Origin: JAVKLU01 sp031538895
GTDB taxonomy: Bacteria; Pseudomonadota; Gammaproteobacteria; Burkholderiales; Burkholderiaceae
Direction: 5' to 3'
Length of the DNA stretch: 64,000 nucleotides
NCBI GenBank assembly: GCA_031538895.1
Contig: JAVKLU010000041.1
Coordinates: forward strand, 6,829 to 70,828
The notes beneath the pieces are model-generated. The model did not search any database and had not been told where the DNA came from. It was given only the letters and a program-made list of their open reading frames with translations. A program made the translations under genes and the position numbers. Positions 42,689-52,687 of this stretch are shown in pieces (within the stretch, counting starts at the first letter, position 1; every line of letters begins with the position of its first letter).

Positions 42689-43762
42689 ATGAACAACCCC
42701 GTTATCACTCTACAGACTTTGTGTCAAACATTGCGCACGAAAATTGTTGCAAATTGTGTTCAGGGTTTTGAGTTAAGCATTAACGGGGTATGTTCTTTAA
42801 GCCATCCGCGCGCCAATCAAATCGGTTTCGTTAACAAAATTGATGCCTCAATTGATGTTGAAGCTTTAGTTAAGCGTGGTATAAATGCCTTAATCATTCC
42901 AACTGGAGTCACGCTCAACGCATCGCTAAAAAAAATTCCGGGCTTGATTGAATGCGCGCAACCACAATTATTTTTTGCTTACGTCAGCGCATGGTTTGAA
43001 TCAGCCGCAGAACACCAAACCATTTCGCATCACCCACTCTCAAGCGTTGCCAGATCGGCGCAAATCGACGCCCAAACTGCGATCGCCGCAGGTGCTGTCA
43101 TTGGCGAGCATGTCGTGATTTCCTCAGGCTGTCGGATCGGCGCTAACTGCGTAATTGGCGATCATGTTCACATTGGTGCCGACAGCGTTTTGTACCCTAA
43201 CGTGACGGTTTACAAAAAAACGATCATCGGCGCACGCGCCGTTTTACACAGCGGCGCGGTAATTGGTGCCGATGGTTTTGGCTTGGTTCCTCATCAAGGG
43301 CAATGGATCAAAATGCCCCAAGTGGGGATCGTCGTGATTGGTGATGATGTTGAAGTTGGCGCCAACACAACGATTGACCGGGCAACTTTAGATCAGACTG
43401 TCATCGGAGACGGGGTCAAATTAGACAATCAAATTCAAATTGGGCACAACTGCGTGATTGGTGCGCATACCGCAATTGCCGCGTGTACCGCGGTGGGGGG
43501 CAGTGCAATCATTGGGACACGCTGTCAAATTGGTGGTGCCTCAGTCATTAAAGGGCATATTACGATTGCTGATGAAACCATTATTTCTGGCGGCAGTTCG
43601 GTCATCACATCGATACCCACGAAAGGCCATTTCACAAGCATCATGCCGGTGATGCCACATACCGAGTGGCAAAAAAATATGTCTATGTTTCGCAATCTTT
43701 CCAATTGGCGCGCACGATTGAAAACTTTAGAAACCAGAGTGAAAGATATACTCCCCTTATAG
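42689..43762 (+). CDS. lpxD: UDP-3-O-acylglucosamine N-acyltransferase
   Basis: Third enzyme of lipid A synthesis (357 aa). An N-terminal uridine-binding domain is followed by a left-handed beta-helix of hexapeptide repeats. The catalytic histidine is in [17 protein letters not shown] near residue 251, and [15 protein letters not shown] is the LpxD signature. A C-terminal helical tail closes the trimer. The ATG at 42689 is used rather than the TTG before it. It is followed by fabZ after 47 bases. Confidence 0.96.
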   Translation: MNNPVITLQTLCQTLRTKIVANCVQGFELSINGVCSLSHPRANQIGFVNKIDASIDVEALVKRGINALIIPTGVTLNASLKKIPGLIECAQPQLFFAYVSAWFESAAEHQTISHHPLSSVARSAQIDAQTAIAAGAVIGEHVVISSGCRIGANCVIGDHVHIGADSVLYPNVTVYKKTIIGARAVLHSGAVIGADGFGLVPHQGQWIKMPQVGIVVIGDDVEVGANTTIDRATLDQTVIGDGVKLDNQIQIGHNCVIGAHTAIAACTAVGGSAIIGTRCQIGGASVIKGHITIADETIISGGSSVITSIPTKGHFTSIMPVMPHTEWQKNMSMFRNLSNWRARLKTLETRVKDILPL

Positions 43763-43809
43763 ATTGTTCTGTATTCATCGTTTTTTCACCGTTTTATTTA
43801 TCGTCTGAC

Positions 43810-44253
43810 ATGCCCTCTCTTGACATTAATCAAATCAAAGACTTTTTGCCGCATCGCTATCCATTGTTATTGATTGATCGCGTGGTCGATTATGAAAAAG
43901 GTAAGTGGATTAAGGCCTTAAAAAATGTCACCGCTAACGAAGAGTATTTCAATGGTCATTTTCCACACAAACCCGTCATGCCTGGCGTATTCATGATCGA
44001 GTCTTTGGCGCAAACTGCGGCTATTTTGTCGTTTCTGACGATGGGCGAAAAACCCGATGAAAAATCAGTCGTCTACTTTGTCGGAATTGATAATGCACGC
44101 TTTAAACGTCCGGTCGAACCAGGCGATCAACTCATTTTGGATGTCACGATTACCCGTAATATGCGCGGCATTTGGAAGTACGCGGGCACTGGTAGCGTTG
44201 ATGGTCAAATCGCATTAGAGGCAGAACTCATGTGCACAATGCGGTCAGTGTAA
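43810..44253 (+). CDS. fabZ: 3-hydroxyacyl-[ACP] dehydratase FabZ
   Basis: Hot-dog fold dehydratase (147 aa) of fatty acid elongation. Signatures are [14 protein letters not shown] near residue 9 and the catalytic [19 protein letters not shown] near residue 49, with the active-site histidine and glutamate. The ATG at 43810 gives the family length; the 48 extra codons upstream overlap the end of lpxD in another frame and are rejected. It is three bases before lpxA. Confidence 0.96.
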   Translation: MPSLDINQIKDFLPHRYPLLLIDRVVDYEKGKWIKALKNVTANEEYFNGHFPHKPVMPGVFMIESLAQTAAILSFLTMGEKPDEKSVVYFVGIDNARFKRPVEPGDQLILDVTITRNMRGIWKYAGTGSVDGQIALEAELMCTMRSV

Positions 44254-44256
44254 ATT

Positions 44257-45036
44257 ATGATTGCGGCACATATTCACCCCAGCGCCCTGATTGATCATCG
44301 CGCGCAATTAGATAGCAGTGTGAGCGTTGGCGCGTATAGCATTATTGGCCCCAATGTCAGCATTGCTCAAGGCACGACAATCGGACCCCACGTCGTCATC
44401 GAAGGCCATACCAGAATCGGTTGCAACAACACCATTTATCAATTCGCCTCGATTGGCGCCGCGCCCCAAGATAAAAAATACGCCGGCGAACCAACCGCGT
44501 TTGAAATCGGCGATCGCAACACAATTCGAGAATTTGTCACCTTCAATCGCGGCACAGTACAAGACGGCGGCGTGACCCGTTTGGGTAATGACAACTGGAT
44601 CATGGCCTATGTCCACATTGCCCATGACTGCCAAGTCGCCAATCACACTATTTTGGCCAACTGCGTACAACTAGCCGGTCACGTGCATATTGATGATTGG
44701 GTGATTTTGGGTGGTTTTACCGGAGTACATCAATTTTGCCGTATTGGCGCCCACGCGATGCTAGGAATGAACACGTCCTTAACACAGGATGTGCCTCCCT
44801 ATATGATGGTTAACGGTAACCCCGCAGAAATGCGCGCAACCAATCAAGAAGGCTTAAAAAGGCGGGGGTTTAATGATGAAGAATTACGTGCCGTGCGCGA
44901 TATTCATCGAACCCTTTACCGCAAAAAATTGTCTCTTGAAGACGCCCTAAACGAATTAAAAACACAGCAGCTAAGTCATATCACCCAACCCGTGATTGAT
45001 TTCATCGCGCTCAGTACTCGTGGATTGTTACGTTAA
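44257..45036 (+). CDS. lpxA: UDP-N-acetylglucosamine O-acyltransferase
   Basis: First enzyme of lipid A synthesis (259 aa). Beta-helix of hexapeptide repeats (VSVGAYSIIGPNVSIAQGTT) with catalytic histidine in AYVHIAHDCQVANHTILANC near residue 120, and a C-terminal helical bundle (FIALSTRGLLR at the end). It lies between fabZ and lpxB, with the stop and the lpxB start overlapping as TAATG. Confidence 0.97.
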   Translation: MIAAHIHPSALIDHRAQLDSSVSVGAYSIIGPNVSIAQGTTIGPHVVIEGHTRIGCNNTIYQFASIGAAPQDKKYAGEPTAFEIGDRNTIREFVTFNRGTVQDGGVTRLGNDNWIMAYVHIAHDCQVANHTILANCVQLAGHVHIDDWVILGGFTGVHQFCRIGAHAMLGMNTSLTQDVPPYMMVNGNPAEMRATNQEGLKRRGFNDEELRAVRDIHRTLYRKKLSLEDALNELKTQQLSHITQPVIDFIALSTRGLLR

Positions 45037-46172
45037 TGACTTTTGAACTGGCGTGTGTCGTCGGCGAGTCGTCGGGGGACTTATTAGCGGCACAAGCCCT
45101 AAGCAGCCTCAAAGCGCAACACCCTGATCTTCAACTGAGCGGAATTGCGGGTCCGGCCTTGAATAAACTGGGATTCAGCGCGCATTACTCCATCGATGAT
45201 CTCAGTGTCTTTGGCGTGTTTGAAGTATTACGCCACTACCCGCGTTTAAAGCGGATGCAGAACCACATTATTGAGCTTTATCAAACACAAGCACCGCGAT
45301 TATTTTTAGGCGTTGATGCACCTGACTTTAATTTAACGATTGAACAAAAACTTAAAAATAAAGGTATCAAAACCGTTCATTTCATCAGCCCGTCAATTTG
45401 GGCGTGGCGACGCGGCCGAATTAAAAAAATTCAACGCGCGGTAGATCACATGCTTTTAATTTTTCCGTTTGAAGAAGCCATTTATCGCGCCGCCGGAATT
45501 CCCGCGACTTACGTCGGTCACCCTTTGGCGCAAATTATTCCTGAGCAACCCAATACCCAAAGTGCGCGGACACGTTTGAATCTCACTGGCGGCGGCCCTT
45601 TTGTCACCATCATGCCCGGCAGTCGTCTATCAGAAATTCGTCATAACACCGCTGCGTTTATTAGTGCGGCACATATTTTGGCGCGACAATATCCGCAAAT
45701 GACTTTTTTGATTCCATTTGTCGGCGCCGCGCAAAAAGAACTGTTTGAAAATGTTTTACAAAACGCTCACTTAACCCAATTTAATTGGCTTCCTTTGATG
45801 GGTCATAGTCACGATGCGATCGAAGCCGCAGATGCGGTGTTAGTCGCTTCAGGCACTGCGACGCTGGAAGTCGCGCTGTATCAAAAACCCATGGTCATCG
45901 CCTACAAAATGCTATCGGCGTCTTACCATTTGTTAAAACATTTTAGCTATCAACCGTGGGTCGGTTTACCCAATATCTTGGCGCGCGAAGCGCTCGTTCC
46001 AGAATTTTTGCAACACCAGGCAACACCAGAAAATTTAGCGCGCGCATTAAATCAAGTCTTAAACCAGAACCCGACATCGTTGGTGAAACGATTTCAAACG
46101 ATGTACCAAGAACTCAAACGTCCAACTGCCCATTTGGTTGCAGAAACCCTAGTTAAAGTCAGTAATGTCTGA
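45036..46172 (+). CDS. lpxB: Lipid A disaccharide synthase
   Basis: GT-B-like family 19 glycosyltransferase (378 aa) that joins UDP-diacylglucosamine and lipid X. Signatures are [20 protein letters not shown] at the N-terminus, [18 protein letters not shown] [19 protein letters not shown] near residue 112, and the donor-site [20 protein letters not shown] near residue 271. It starts within the lpxA stop and overlaps rnhB by eight bases. Confidence 0.96.
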   Translation: MTFELACVVGESSGDLLAAQALSSLKAQHPDLQLSGIAGPALNKLGFSAHYSIDDLSVFGVFEVLRHYPRLKRMQNHIIELYQTQAPRLFLGVDAPDFNLTIEQKLKNKGIKTVHFISPSIWAWRRGRIKKIQRAVDHMLLIFPFEEAIYRAAGIPATYVGHPLAQIIPEQPNTQSARTRLNLTGGGPFVTIMPGSRLSEIRHNTAAFISAAHILARQYPQMTFLIPFVGAAQKELFENVLQNAHLTQFNWLPLMGHSHDAIEAADAVLVASGTATLEVALYQKPMVIAYKMLSASYHLLKHFSYQPWVGLPNILAREALVPEFLQHQATPENLARALNQVLNQNPTSLVKRFQTMYQELKRPTAHLVAETLVKVSNV

Positions 46173-46758
46173 ACCAAAGTGGGTGTGCGGCGTTGATGAG
46201 GCTGGACGCGGACCACTGGCTGGAAGCGTGATCGCTGCCGCAGTAGTGCTTAACCCTGATCATCTTATCGAAGGTTTGCGCGACTCCAAAAAACTATCCG
46301 CTTTGCGACGCGAACAACTGGCACTCCAAATTCGCCAGCATGCCTTAGCTTACGGCATTGGTGAAGCAAGCGTTGCGGAAATTGATCAAATCAATATTTT
46401 GCAAGCGACTTTATTAGCCATGCAACGCGCCGTTTCATCGCTGACGCTGTCATCAGAGATTCGTGTCAATTTGCATATTCAAATCGATGGCAACCGCGCG
46501 CCAAAACTCGACTACTCGACCGAAACCATCGTCAAAGGTGACCAAAAAATAACGGCAATTTCTGCGGCATCAATACTCGCCAAAACTTATCGCGATGAGT
46601 TGATGATGCTCGCGCATCAGCAATATCCGCAGTACCAATTCGCTACGCATAAAGGTTATGGCACTTCTTTGCATCTGTCGTTATTGCGCGCTCACGGTCC
46701 CTGCCCTTTGCATCGAAAAAGTTTTACGCCAGTGCGTCAAATGCTTCAATCTCATTAA
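46165..46758 (+). CDS. rnhB: Ribonuclease HII
   Basis: RNase HII (197 aa) that removes ribonucleotides and RNA from DNA duplexes. The catalytic acidic residues are visible in [14 protein letters not shown] near residue 9 and in IQIDGNRAP near residue 110; [21 protein letters not shown] is the family motif. It overlaps lpxB by eight bases. The stop codon lies between two copies of AATCTCAT (46748 and 46758). Confidence 0.96.
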   Translation: MSEPKWVCGVDEAGRGPLAGSVIAAAVVLNPDHLIEGLRDSKKLSALRREQLALQIRQHALAYGIGEASVAEIDQINILQATLLAMQRAVSSLTLSSEIRVNLHIQIDGNRAPKLDYSTETIVKGDQKITAISAASILAKTYRDELMMLAHQQYPQYQFATHKGYGTSLHLSLLRAHGPCPLHRKSFTPVRQMLQSH

Positions 46759-46763
46759 ATCTC

Positions 46764-47588
46764 ATGTCAATTAAAACCATCGAATCGGCGCATAACGCAA
46801 CACTTAAAGAAATTGACACCCTGCTCACCGATGCACGCCTGCGTCGCAAATCCAAACGCACCGTGTTAGAAGGCGTTCATCTATGTGATTTGTATTTGGC
46901 AAAATTTGGTGCACCAATAATTTGTTTAGTGGCACAAGAAGACGCCGAACACGAGGAAATTATTCCCATCATTAACCGTCTCGAAATCGATGGCAAAGTC
47001 ACGGTGTATCGAGTTGCCAAATCACTTTTTAAATCCGTTAGCTCGGTGGTCAATGGCTTGGGCGTGTTATTTGTCGTTCCTCAACCTATGCAAAAAAATA
47101 CGACTCCAGAGCCGCATGAAAACTGGTTGGTACTTGATGCGATTCAAGACCCTGGCAATTTAGGAACAATTATTCGCACCGCTGCCGCCGCGGGAATTAA
47201 CGCCATCGCTCTTAATTCTGAATGCGCCGCGTGTTGGAGTCCCAAAGTGATGCGCGCGGGGATGGGTGGACATTTTTTCATTCGCCTGTATGAAGACCTT
47301 GATTTGAAATCGTGGTTTGATGCTTTGCCCAGCACTCGTCCTAAAATCATCGCGACCAAAATCAATGCACCACAATCTTTGTACGATATGGATTTAAGCA
47401 CGCCACATATTTGGTTGATGGGTAATGAAGGTCAGGGATTGCGCACCGAATTATTGGATTGCACAGAAATTCAGGTTTCCATTCCGCATCGCACTGAAAT
47501 TGAATCTTTGAATGTTGCCAGCGCGACTGCGGTATGTTTATTTGAAATGAAGCGGCAACAAAATCTTGCACAGAAACGGTTACAGTAA
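46764..47588 (+). CDS. TrmH/SpoU-family RNA methyltransferase
   Basis: A 274-aa SPOUT methyltransferase acting on the 2'-O of rRNA or tRNA. The knot motifs are DAIQDPGNLGTIIRTAAAAG near residue 125, WLMGNEGQGL near residue 213 and IPHRTEIESLNVASATAVCL near residue 237. The N-terminal substrate-binding domain begins IESAHNATLKEIDTLLTDAR. It sits five bases after rnhB, a common position for this gene in betaproteobacteria. The exact RNA target cannot be deduced. Confidence 0.92.
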   Translation: MSIKTIESAHNATLKEIDTLLTDARLRRKSKRTVLEGVHLCDLYLAKFGAPIICLVAQEDAEHEEIIPIINRLEIDGKVTVYRVAKSLFKSVSSVVNGLGVLFVVPQPMQKNTTPEPHENWLVLDAIQDPGNLGTIIRTAAAAGINAIALNSECAACWSPKVMRAGMGGHFFIRLYEDLDLKSWFDALPSTRPKIIATKINAPQSLYDMDLSTPHIWLMGNEGQGLRTELLDCTEIQVSIPHRTEIESLNVASATAVCLFEMKRQQNLAQKRLQ

Positions 47589-47664
47589 AACCTGTAAATT
47601 TATAAAAAAGCGGCGTCTCGACCTATCCCTATAATTCAAGCAATTGATTTTTTTTATTTTTACC

Positions 47665-48141
47665 ATGAACTCAAATCGTAAGCTTCAATATCGCGGATTG
47701 GCCGCTTTAACTATTGGCGCTGTAGCTTTTGTTTGGCTGACGCACTCTGTATTTTTTGAAACAGTCAAACCAAAGCCCTCAGCGATGACTGAAGACGAAA
47801 TTTTTATGCGGATTCGTCCTGATGCACAGCAAAACGTGATGCAAGCCAGTGTCGCGCCTAAAGAGTTTGCTAATGCTGAAGCGGTGTATCGATCAACTTG
47901 TGCAGCCTGCCATGATGCTGGCGTACTCGGCTCACCGAAATTCTCTGACCGCGCACAATGGGCGCCTCGAATCGCGCAAGGCTATGCCACTCTGTTCAAA
48001 AATGCGACGACGGGTATTCGTCAAATGCCTGCACGTGGCGGCAACGCAAGTTTGACCGATTACGACATCGGTCGTGCAATTGTGTATATGACTAAAGCTG
48101 CAGGCGCGTCATTTCCTGAACCCCAAGCACCGAAAAAATAA
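47665..48141 (+). CDS. c-type cytochrome, c5-like
   Basis: A 158-aa membrane-tethered or secreted cytochrome c. An N-terminal hydrophobic helix (GLAALTIGAVAFVWLTHSVF) is followed by a spacer and a single heme-binding CAACH motif at about residue 83; the axial methionine is probably in RQMPARGGNASLTD near residue 128. This layout matches the cytochrome c5 family of periplasmic electron carriers. The ATG at 47665 is used; the frame from 47644 adds only unlikely residues. It is separated from its neighbours and seems to be monocistronic. Confidence 0.9.
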   Translation: MNSNRKLQYRGLAALTIGAVAFVWLTHSVFFETVKPKPSAMTEDEIFMRIRPDAQQNVMQASVAPKEFANAEAVYRSTCAACHDAGVLGSPKFSDRAQWAPRIAQGYATLFKNATTGIRQMPARGGNASLTDYDIGRAIVYMTKAAGASFPEPQAPKK

Positions 48142-48169
48142 TCTCCGCTTGATGCGACAAACGATGTAG

Positions 48170-48200
48170 TTCTGATTTTCAATAGAAGTGAAAATCAGAA
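48170..48200 (+). other. Twelve-base-pair hairpin between the cytochrome gene and leuA
   Basis: TTCTGATTTTCA (48170-48181) and TGAAAATCAGAA (48189-48200) are a perfect inverted repeat with a seven-base loop, 29 bases after the cytochrome stop. There is no T-tract on either side, so it is not a textbook intrinsic terminator; it may be a processing or 3'-protecting stem. Confidence 0.45.
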
Positions 48201-48213
48201 TAAAGCATCACCA

Positions 48214-48239
48214 CAAACGCGGCAATAGTGTCGCGTTTG
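48214..48239 (+). other. Eight-base-pair GC-richer hairpin upstream of leuA
   Basis: CAAACGCG (48214-48221) and CGCGTTTG (48232-48239) pair perfectly around a ten-base loop. It follows the 12-bp hairpin by 13 bases and lies 72 bases before leuA. It could belong to a terminator or to a leader that controls leuA. I find no leucine-rich leader peptide between it and the start codon. Confidence 0.35.
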
Positions 48240-48311
48240 CCGTTTCTAAACTCTGGCTAACTGCAGCCTACGTGCTTCACTTGTTTGATCATTTTCTCTG
48301 AGGAGCTTCCC

Positions 48312-49847
48312 ATGTCCGACCGTATTATTATTTTTGACACCACTTTGCGCGATGGTGAACAATCTCCTGGTGCATCAATGACGCGAGAGGAAAAATTACG
48401 CATCGCCAAAAAATTAGAACATTTGCGCGTTGATGTGATTGAAGCAGGTTTTGCGGCGGCATCACTAGCCGATTTTGAAGCAATTAAACTAATCGCAAAC
48501 ACCATTGAAAATGCGTCAATCTGCTCTCTCGCGCGCGCCAACGAAAAAGACATCGAACGCGCCGCCGATGCGCTCAAAAATGCCCGTCAGCCGCGTATCC
48601 ATACTTTCATCGCAACATCAGCCTTGCAGATGGAAAAAAAGTTAAAAATGACGCCCGAACAAGTACTGGAACAAGCTCGTATGGCGGTAGGTTTCGCGCG
48701 AACTTTTACCGATAACGTTGAATTCAGTCCTGAAGACGCCACTCGTTCTGATCCTGATTTTTTGTGCCGTGTTTTAGAGGCCGCAATTAGCGAAGGCGCG
48801 GGAACCATCAACATTGCCGATACGGTCGGTTATGCAGTGCCCGAGTTATACGGCCAGTTTATTTTGGATTTGCGCACACGCATCCCCAATTCAGATCAAG
48901 CAATTTGGTCAGTGCATTGCCATAATGATTTAGGTTTGGCTGTGGCGAACTCTTTAGCAGGTGTCATGATCGGCGGTGCGCGTCAAATCGAATGCACGAT
49001 CAACGGTTTGGGCGAGCGGACGGGCAATAGCGCGCTGGAAGAAATTGTGATGGCCTTGCGCACACGTAAAGACTATTACCAACTCGATTGCAATATTGAG
49101 GCGCAACAAATCGTTCCCACCTCAAAACTGGTATCGCAAATTACCGGTTTTTTCGCGCAACCCAACAAAGCGATTGTCGGCGTCAATGCGTTTGCACACG
49201 CATCAGGAATTCAGCACGACGGTGCATTAAAAATGCGTAACACCTACGAAATCGTACGTGCCGAGGATGTGGGTTGGAATAGCAACAAAATTGTTTTAGG
49301 CAAGCTCTCGGGACGCAACGCCTTCAAACAACGCTTAAACGAATTGGGCGTGAATCTAGAATCAGAATCAGAACTCAATACCGCGTTTGCGCGCTTTAAA
49401 GAATTAGCCGATCGAAAAAATGAAATTTTTGATGAGGACCTGGTCGCTTTATTAGATGAAGACATCACCGATATGAATCGTTATCAGTTTGTTGCGTTGC
49501 ATCAACAATCTGAAACGGGTGAACAACCCAAAGCGCGCGTCACCTTTACCGAAGCCAATAAAGAAATTTCAACTGAATCTTTGGGTAATGGTCCGGTTGA
49601 TGCCTCGTTCAACGCGATTGAGTTACAGGTCAAAAGCGGCTCTACATTAGTCTTGTATTCAGTCAACGCCATTACCAGTGGCACTCAATCACAAGGTGAA
49701 GTGACGGTACGTTTGGCTAAAGCTGGCAAAATTGTCAACGGCGTAGGCTCTGATCCCGACATTGTTGTCGCCAGCGTTAAAGCCTATCTTGCAGCCTTAA
49801 ATCGTTTGCATTCGAAAAATAAAAAAATTCATCCTCACGATGCTTAA
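48312..49847 (+). CDS. leuA: 2-isopropylmalate synthase
   Basis: First committed enzyme of leucine synthesis (511 aa), condensing acetyl-CoA with 2-oxoisovalerate. The N-terminal [19 protein letters not shown] and the metal-binding [16 protein letters not shown] are catalytic-domain signatures. The C-terminal part from about residue 390 is the leucine-binding regulatory domain. A strong ribosome site (GAGGAG, 48299-48304) precedes the ATG at 48312. The stop codon is inside the first unit of a 14-base tandem repeat. Confidence 0.97.
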   Translation: MSDRIIIFDTTLRDGEQSPGASMTREEKLRIAKKLEHLRVDVIEAGFAAASLADFEAIKLIANTIENASICSLARANEKDIERAADALKNARQPRIHTFIATSALQMEKKLKMTPEQVLEQARMAVGFARTFTDNVEFSPEDATRSDPDFLCRVLEAAISEGAGTINIADTVGYAVPELYGQFILDLRTRIPNSDQAIWSVHCHNDLGLAVANSLAGVMIGGARQIECTINGLGERTGNSALEEIVMALRTRKDYYQLDCNIEAQQIVPTSKLVSQITGFFAQPNKAIVGVNAFAHASGIQHDGALKMRNTYEIVRAEDVGWNSNKIVLGKLSGRNAFKQRLNELGVNLESESELNTAFARFKELADRKNEIFDEDLVALLDEDITDMNRYQFVALHQQSETGEQPKARVTFTEANKEISTESLGNGPVDASFNAIELQVKSGSTLVLYSVNAITSGTQSQGEVTVRLAKAGKIVNGVGSDPDIVVASVKAYLAALNRLHSKNKKIHPHDA

Positions 49848-49876
49848 CTCACGATGTTTAACTAACGATGTGTCAC
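49835..49876. repeat. Fourteen-base tandem repeat starting at the leuA stop
   Basis: TCACGATGCTTAAC (49835), TCACGATGTTTAAC (49849) and TAACGATGTGTCAC (49863) are successive 14-base units, with more degenerate traces continuing to about 49917. The first unit contains the leuA stop codon (TAA at 49845-49847). Confidence 0.8.
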
Positions 49877-49938
49877 CCCCGATATTTAATCCACGGCATT
49901 TAACCCACGCATAATCAACTTTACCCACTCATTTCAAT

Positions 49939-50241
49939 ATGATTAAACATCTGGTCATCTGGCAGTTAAAAGAGCACGCGCATGGACAAAGCGCACAACA
50001 AAACGCCATACAAATTAAAAATATGCTGGAATCTTTGCGTGGAAAATGCACCGGTTTGTTAAAAATTGAAGTCGGAATTAACTGCATTGAAGGCCTTAAT
50101 AATGCCGACCTCGCTCTATATTGTGAATTTGAAGATCAAGCCGCACTCGATTTTTATCAACACTATCCTGAACATGTCGCGATGAAAGCCTTTATCGGTG
50201 CGGCACGCCAACAGCGCATGGCAGTTGATTACAAAATTTAG
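49939..50241 (+). CDS. Dabb-family (stress-responsive alpha/beta barrel) protein
   Basis: A 100-aa single-domain protein of the Dabb family. The start MIKHLVIWQLKEHAHGQSAQ, the central LLKIEVGINC and the end YQHYPEHVAMKAFIGAARQQ fit the dimeric alpha/beta barrel fold. Function of the family in bacteria is unclear. It lies between leuA and the PLP decarboxylase gene, 31 bases before the latter, and may be cotranscribed with it. Confidence 0.87.
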   Translation: MIKHLVIWQLKEHAHGQSAQQNAIQIKNMLESLRGKCTGLLKIEVGINCIEGLNNADLALYCEFEDQAALDFYQHYPEHVAMKAFIGAARQQRMAVDYKI

Positions 50242-50272
50242 TTCAAATACACTTTTAACGCACAGCAATCCT

Positions 50273-52510
50273 ATGAAATTCCGCTTTCCTATTGTCATCA
50301 TTGACGAAGATTTTCGTTCAGAAAATACCTCTGGATTAGGCGTTAGAGCCCTGGCTAAAGCCATTGAAGACGAAGGAGTCGAAGTCTTAGGCGCGACCAG
50401 TTATGGCGATCTGGCGCAGTTTGCACAACAACAAAGTCGAGCCTCTGCATTTATTTTGTCGATTGACGACGAAGAATTCGGTGATGGCAGCGAAATGGCG
50501 ACTGAACTGGCGCTTCGTCCTTTGCGTGAATTTGTTAAAGAAATTCGCGCTCGTAACGCCGACATCCCAATTTATCTGTATGGCGAAACCCGTACTGCCA
50601 GCAACATTCCCAACGATTTATTGCGCGCACTACACGGCTTTATTCATATGTTTGAAGACACGCCAGAATTTGTAGCACGTCATATCATCCGCGAAGCGCA
50701 GCGTTATTTAGACTCACTGGCGCCACCCTTTTTTCGCGCACTGATTAATTATGCGCAACATGGTTCATATTCATGGCATTGCCCTGGGCACTCGGGCGGT
50801 GTGGCGTTTTTAAAATCTCCAGCCGGTCAAATGTTTCATCAATTTTTTGGTGAAAATATGTTACGCGCCGATGTGTCAAATTCAGTTGTCGAATTAGGAC
50901 AATTGTTGGATCACACAGGCCCGATCGCCCAATCAGAACGCAATGCCGCACGAATTTTTGGTGCTGATCATTGTTTTTTTGTCACCAATGGCACTTCGAC
51001 TTCGAACAAAATTGTGTGGCATTCCACGATTGCGCAGGATGATATTGTGCTGGTGGATCGCAACTGTCACAAATCAATTTTGCACGCGATTGTCATGACA
51101 GGCGCGATTCCGGTTTTTTTACCGCCATCGCGCAATCATTTGGGAATCATTGGCCCCATCGCTCAGGAAGAATTTACGCCCGAAAAAATTGCCCAACGAA
51201 TTGCTAACAATCCCTTGATACAAGCCCGAGGTTTAGTCGGTAAACGCCCTCGCATCATGACGCTAACGCAATCGACTTACGATGGAATTGTGTACAACGT
51301 CGAGGTGATCAAAAAATTATTAGACGGTCATATCGACACTTTGCACTTTGATGAAGCCTGGTTACCACATGCGTCTTTTCATCCGTTTTATCACGAGATG
51401 CACGCTATCAGTAAAAGCCGTCAACCCGCACAAAAATCAATGATTTTTGCGACGCAATCCACACATAAATTATTGGCGGGGATTAGCCAAGCTTCGCAAA
51501 TTTTGGTGCAAGATGCCAGCGATAAAAAGCTCAATGTTCACAATTTTAATGAGGCCTTTCTGATGCACACCTCGACCTCGCCGCAATATGCGATCATCGC
51601 CTCTTGCGACATCGCGGCGGCAATGATGGAGCCGCCCGGGGGGCTTTCATTGGTTGAAGAATCGCTCACCGAAGCGATGCAGTTCCGTTACACCATGAAA
51701 AAAATTGATGCCGAATTTGCCGAAGATTGGTGGTTTTCGGTGTGGGGACCAGAACATGACGCCACACTTGAACGTTCACAATGGGAATTAAAAAGCCAAG
51801 ATAACTGGCACGGTTTTGGTGACATCAGTAGCGGGTTTAATGTGTTAGACCCGATTAAAGTCACTTTGCTCACACCTGGTTTACAACTTGACGGCAGTTT
51901 TAGTGAACCTGGAATTCCTGCTGCAATGGTCAGCAAATATTTATCTGCGCGCGGGGTGATTGTTGAAAAGACGGGGTTGTATTCTTTTTTTATCATGTTC
52001 ACCATCGGTATTACCAAAGGCCGCTGGAATACCTTGGTAGCGACGCTGCAACAATTCAAACAAGACTTTGATGAGAACCAACCGATCTGGCGCGTCATGC
52101 CAGATTTTGCAGCGCAATATCCGCAATACGAATTAAAAGGTTTGGCAGATGTGTGTGCCGCGATTCATCAAAGCTATCAAGAACACGATATCGCACATTT
52201 GACCAATGATATTTATTTGGCGACGCCAATTGCCGCGATGACACCGGCTCAGGCTTATCGCCACACCGCACACGACACCATTGAACGAGTTGCCCTCGCC
52301 GATCTCGATCAACGTATTACGGCCAGCTTAATCACGCCTTACCCACCGGGGATTCCCTTGCTGGTTCCAGGTGAACGGTTCCACAAAAAAATTCTGTCCT
52401 ATTTGTATTTTGCCTATCAATTTAACCGCGCATTTCCAGGGTTTGAAACAGATATTCACGGCTTGGTTGTCAAAGACGGTGAATTTTTTGTTGACTGCGT
52501 CGTAGAGTAA
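50273..52510 (+). CDS. Orn/Lys/Arg decarboxylase, large PLP type
   Basis: A 745-aa fold-type I decarboxylase with an N-terminal response-regulator-like wing domain (residues 1-130). The PLP-binding core has FATQSTHKLLAGISQASQIL with the Schiff-base lysine near residue 400, and SWHCPGHSGGVAFLKSPAGQ near 165. The C-terminal domain ends PGIPLLVPGE. Size and layout match AdiA/LdcC/SpeC-type enzymes; the substrate (arginine, lysine or ornithine) cannot be settled by eye. The start is the ATG at 50273, since the open frame from 50198 overlaps the Dabb gene. Confidence 0.92.
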   Translation: MKFRFPIVIIDEDFRSENTSGLGVRALAKAIEDEGVEVLGATSYGDLAQFAQQQSRASAFILSIDDEEFGDGSEMATELALRPLREFVKEIRARNADIPIYLYGETRTASNIPNDLLRALHGFIHMFEDTPEFVARHIIREAQRYLDSLAPPFFRALINYAQHGSYSWHCPGHSGGVAFLKSPAGQMFHQFFGENMLRADVSNSVVELGQLLDHTGPIAQSERNAARIFGADHCFFVTNGTSTSNKIVWHSTIAQDDIVLVDRNCHKSILHAIVMTGAIPVFLPPSRNHLGIIGPIAQEEFTPEKIAQRIANNPLIQARGLVGKRPRIMTLTQSTYDGIVYNVEVIKKLLDGHIDTLHFDEAWLPHASFHPFYHEMHAISKSRQPAQKSMIFATQSTHKLLAGISQASQILVQDASDKKLNVHNFNEAFLMHTSTSPQYAIIASCDIAAAMMEPPGGLSLVEESLTEAMQFRYTMKKIDAEFAEDWWFSVWGPEHDATLERSQWELKSQDNWHGFGDISSGFNVLDPIKVTLLTPGLQLDGSFSEPGIPAAMVSKYLSARGVIVEKTGLYSFFIMFTIGITKGRWNTLVATLQQFKQDFDENQPIWRVMPDFAAQYPQYELKGLADVCAAIHQSYQEHDIAHLTNDIYLATPIAAMTPAQAYRHTAHDTIERVALADLDQRITASLITPYPPGIPLLVPGERFHKKILSYLYFAYQFNRAFPGFETDIHGLVVKDGEFFVDCVVE

Positions 52511-52559
52511 AAAATTCTCATCCACCGTAAATTCCACGATTTTGCACAGGGAATGGCAA

Positions 52560-52595
52560 TGTCACGCATGATGTCAATCACGGTGTCACGCATGA
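52560..52595. repeat. Twelve-base direct repeat after the decarboxylase gene
   Basis: TGTCACGCATGA occurs at 52560-52571 and 52584-52595 (24-base period), inside the 177-base gap between the decarboxylase gene and the mazEF remnant. The gap also has the palindrome CGTGTGAACACACG near 52639. No terminator with a T-run is evident. Confidence 0.75.
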
Positions 52596-52687
52596 CTTGT
52601 TCACGCCAGCTTTGTGGATAAGGTTTTGGGGCGGGATCGTGTGAACACACGCATCGCTACCTTGATAGCTCTTGTCGTATTGTGCTC

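Noticed and set aside
43666..43809. 48-codon extension of FabZ
   Set aside because: It overlaps the end of lpxD; the ATG at 43810 gives the exact family length.
52456..52650. Minus-strand open frame of 64 codons after the decarboxylase gene
   Set aside because: It overlaps the decarboxylase gene end and is generated in part by the 12-base direct repeat; no family resemblance.
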